The notes beneath the pieces were generated by a model. The model saw only the letters and a list, made by a program, of their open reading frames with translations. It ran no database searches and was not told the origin of the DNA. Source: Muribaculaceae bacterium (GTDB lineage Bacteria; Bacteroidota; Bacteroidia; Bacteroidales; Muribaculaceae). Taken from it: a stretch of 33,390 bases of DNA. This document shows, one piece after another, positions 32,135-33,390 of the stretch; position 1 is the stretch's first letter; each line of letters begins with the position of its first letter. The stretch spans positions 1 to 33,390 of the forward strand of contig JAFZKD010000114.1 in NCBI GenBank assembly GCA_017553785.1, in the 5' to 3' direction. The position numbers and the translations under genes were made by a program.

Positions 32135-33390
32135 TTACTTCACGATGATTTCGCAAATTGAAACACGGTTCCAACTCAACTCGTCAAACATGTTGCTGAT
32201 ACCTTGGCCTTCAGCGTTGATGCGGTTGGCAGCGATACCATATTTCTTAACGAGCAAATCCTTCACGCTGGCGGCACGGCCGTTAGCGAGCTTGATGTTG
32301 TTCTCCTGATTGCCCTCGGGAGAAGCATAACCCTTGATGGTGCAGGTTGCATTCGGGTGGCTCTTCAGGTAAGTGGCAACACGCTCAACATTAGGCTGCT
32401 GGTCAGAGCCAACGGAGGTTTTGTTCACGGGGAAGTGAACAAGCACGTTCATGTACTGCTTGCTGTTGTCAATTACCGTGGGAGCGGGAGCAGGAGCGTT
32501 CTTTGCGGCGTTCAGGTCATTGCGGCAGTTGGCCAGAGCGCGGTTAGCGGCGTCAAGGTCATTCTGCATCTGGGCCAGACGGCCGTTGAAGTTGTTCTCG
32601 GTGTCAGTGAGCTGAGCACGCAGGGCATTGATCTGGTCATTGAGCACGTTGGTGTTATTGTAAACGGGCTTGGGAGCCTCGTCGTTAGAACCGAAGGTCA
32701 CGCTCAGACCAACAGAATAGGTGCGGGGACTGGGCAACGACCAGCAGTCGTAACCCTCACCACCAGTACCGCCGGCAGCTGCCGACATGGTGTTCCCGGC
32801 AACATCGGTTCCTGTGTAGTTAGTGATGGTGAACAAGTCGTTACCTGCAACGTAGATGCTACCGTTCTGGATGGTACCACGGGTAACGCTATTCAGCCAG
32901 TTGTGCGGGATAATGTAAGCCAAACGCAGTTCCTGGCAACGGATGTAGTTGATCTTGTGCTGGATCCAGTCCTCATCACCACCAGTGTAGGTATATGAAC
33001 CATACTCGCCCAAGTTGACTGCGATAGTGTTCTTGGTGGGATTGTCAGTCTCCTGCTTGCCGTCGTACAGCACGCCGTCGAATACCACGAAGCCCTGTTC
33101 ACGCATGTCAACAGACAGCCAGTTCAGACCGGTGCCCAACATGTCACGCATGGTAGCGTTGACAACGTCGGCGTGGTAACGGCCCTGGAACATGGCGCTC
33201 AGGCGCCAGTTCTTCACACTCAAGGCAGTGGTGAAACCGAAGCGCAGCTTGGGCTCACGGTTACCCAGGATGCTCCACTCGCTGGAGGTGCGGGGCAGAC
33301 CGGTGGTCGGGTCGATCAGGATCTGGCCCTTGGAGTTGCGCTCATAGGCACGGCCGGTTACGGTGCTGATGGGATGTCCCTTCATCACAC
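32135..33390 (-). CDS. SusC-type TonB-dependent receptor fused to OmpA domain (5' end outside window)
   Basis: The last 418 codons of a gene that continues past the right edge. Numbering from the edge, residues 1-232 are the end of a SusC/RagA barrel: GNREPKLRFGFTTALSVKNW, LAYIIPHNWL, SIYVAGNDLFTITNYTGTD, and LPSPRTYSVGLSVTF, the usual last strand. Normally the protein stops there. Here it continues: residues 245-297 form a heptad-like coiled coil (LNDQINALRAQLTDTENNF, MQNDLDAANRALANCRNDL), then a Pro/Ala hinge, then an OmpA-type domain at 311-417 (YMNVLVHFPVNKTSV, IKGYASPEGNQENN, LANGRAASVKDLLV, RINAEGQGISN). The transporter would thus be tied to peptidoglycan. The OmpA-site Asp of the classic TD motif is replaced (ASPEG), while the conserved Arg remains. 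Confidence 0.9.
   Translation of the reverse strand, partial: VMKGHPISTVTGRAYERNSKGQILIDPTTGLPRTSSEWSILGNREPKLRFGFTTALSVKNWRLSAMFQGRYHADVVNATMRDMLGTGLNWLSVDMREQGFVVFDGVLYDGKQETDNPTKNTIAVNLGEYGSYTYTGGDEDWIQHKINYIRCQELRLAYIIPHNWLNSVTRGTIQNGSIYVAGNDLFTITNYTGTDVAGNTMSAAAGGTGGEGYDCWSLPSPRTYSVGLSVTFGSNDEAPKPVYNNTNVLNDQINALRAQLTDTENNFNGRLAQMQNDLDAANRALANCRNDLNAAKNAPAPAPTVIDNSKQYMNVLVHFPVNKTSVGSDQQPNVERVATYLKSHPNATCTIKGYASPEGNQENNIKLANGRAASVKDLLVKKYGIAANRINAEGQGISNMFDELSWNRVSICEIIVK

Noticed and set aside
32204-32998. 264-codon plus-strand frame opposite the SusC-OmpA gene
   Set aside because: Shadow frame; the fused protein on the minus strand has recognisable domains over the whole stretch.

Overview
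This window is chromosomal DNA from a member of the Bacteroidales, probably Prevotellaceae or Muribaculaceae. The phylum call rests on SusC/SusD gene pairs, many short-signal lipoproteins, the Bacteroidetes promoter form (TTTG, about 20 nt, TAnnTTTG) upstream of many genes, and the conserved order ybeY-mnmG-apt-uvrC. I see no tRNA, rRNA, CRISPR array, phage or insertion sequence. All calls are from reading the sequence; no database search was run.

Layout. Positions 1-2615 (+) hold the end of one SusC/SusD nutrient-uptake operon: the tail of a SusC-type receptor, a SusD lipoprotein and a small surface lipoprotein. Positions 2838-6059 (+) hold an outer-membrane barrel protein and a large MscS-type channel. 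Positions 6141-10093 hold a minus-strand pair (lgt and a lipoprotein) transcribed back to back with obgE and an EamA transporter. Positions 10141-12151 (-) hold a GYF/dispanin-type membrane protein and a glycosyltransferase. After a 440-base AT-rich gap with a possible small RNA come two divergent membrane-bound AraC regulators (12591-14948). Positions 15063-16537 (-) hold an NfeD/SPFH pair. Positions 17043-22731 (+) form a housekeeping run: ybeY, mnmG, apt, uvrC, nadK. Positions 22812-29229 hold a glycosyltransferase, two unknown exported proteins, and a GH3-type adenylating enzyme paired with an LTA-synthase-like membrane enzyme. Positions 29318-33390 (-) hold a second SusC/SusD operon pointing inward.

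The main observations are these. (1) Both flanking SusC genes end in an OmpA-type peptidoglycan-binding domain; the right copy shows the SusC barrel end, a coiled-coil linker and the OmpA domain in one reading frame. The visible tails differ by one residue in 55, with mostly silent base changes. (2) Two 16-bp sites match the ParB centromere site parS (19360-19375 and 20459-20474), one of them inside uvrC, which suggests an origin-proximal segregation locus. (3) Two genes (13830 and 25737) have promoter boxes so close to their start codons that their mRNAs should be leaderless or nearly so. (4) A promoter-like box and a hairpin with a U-run, which pairs best on the minus strand, bracket about 200 noncoding bases at 12236-12445.
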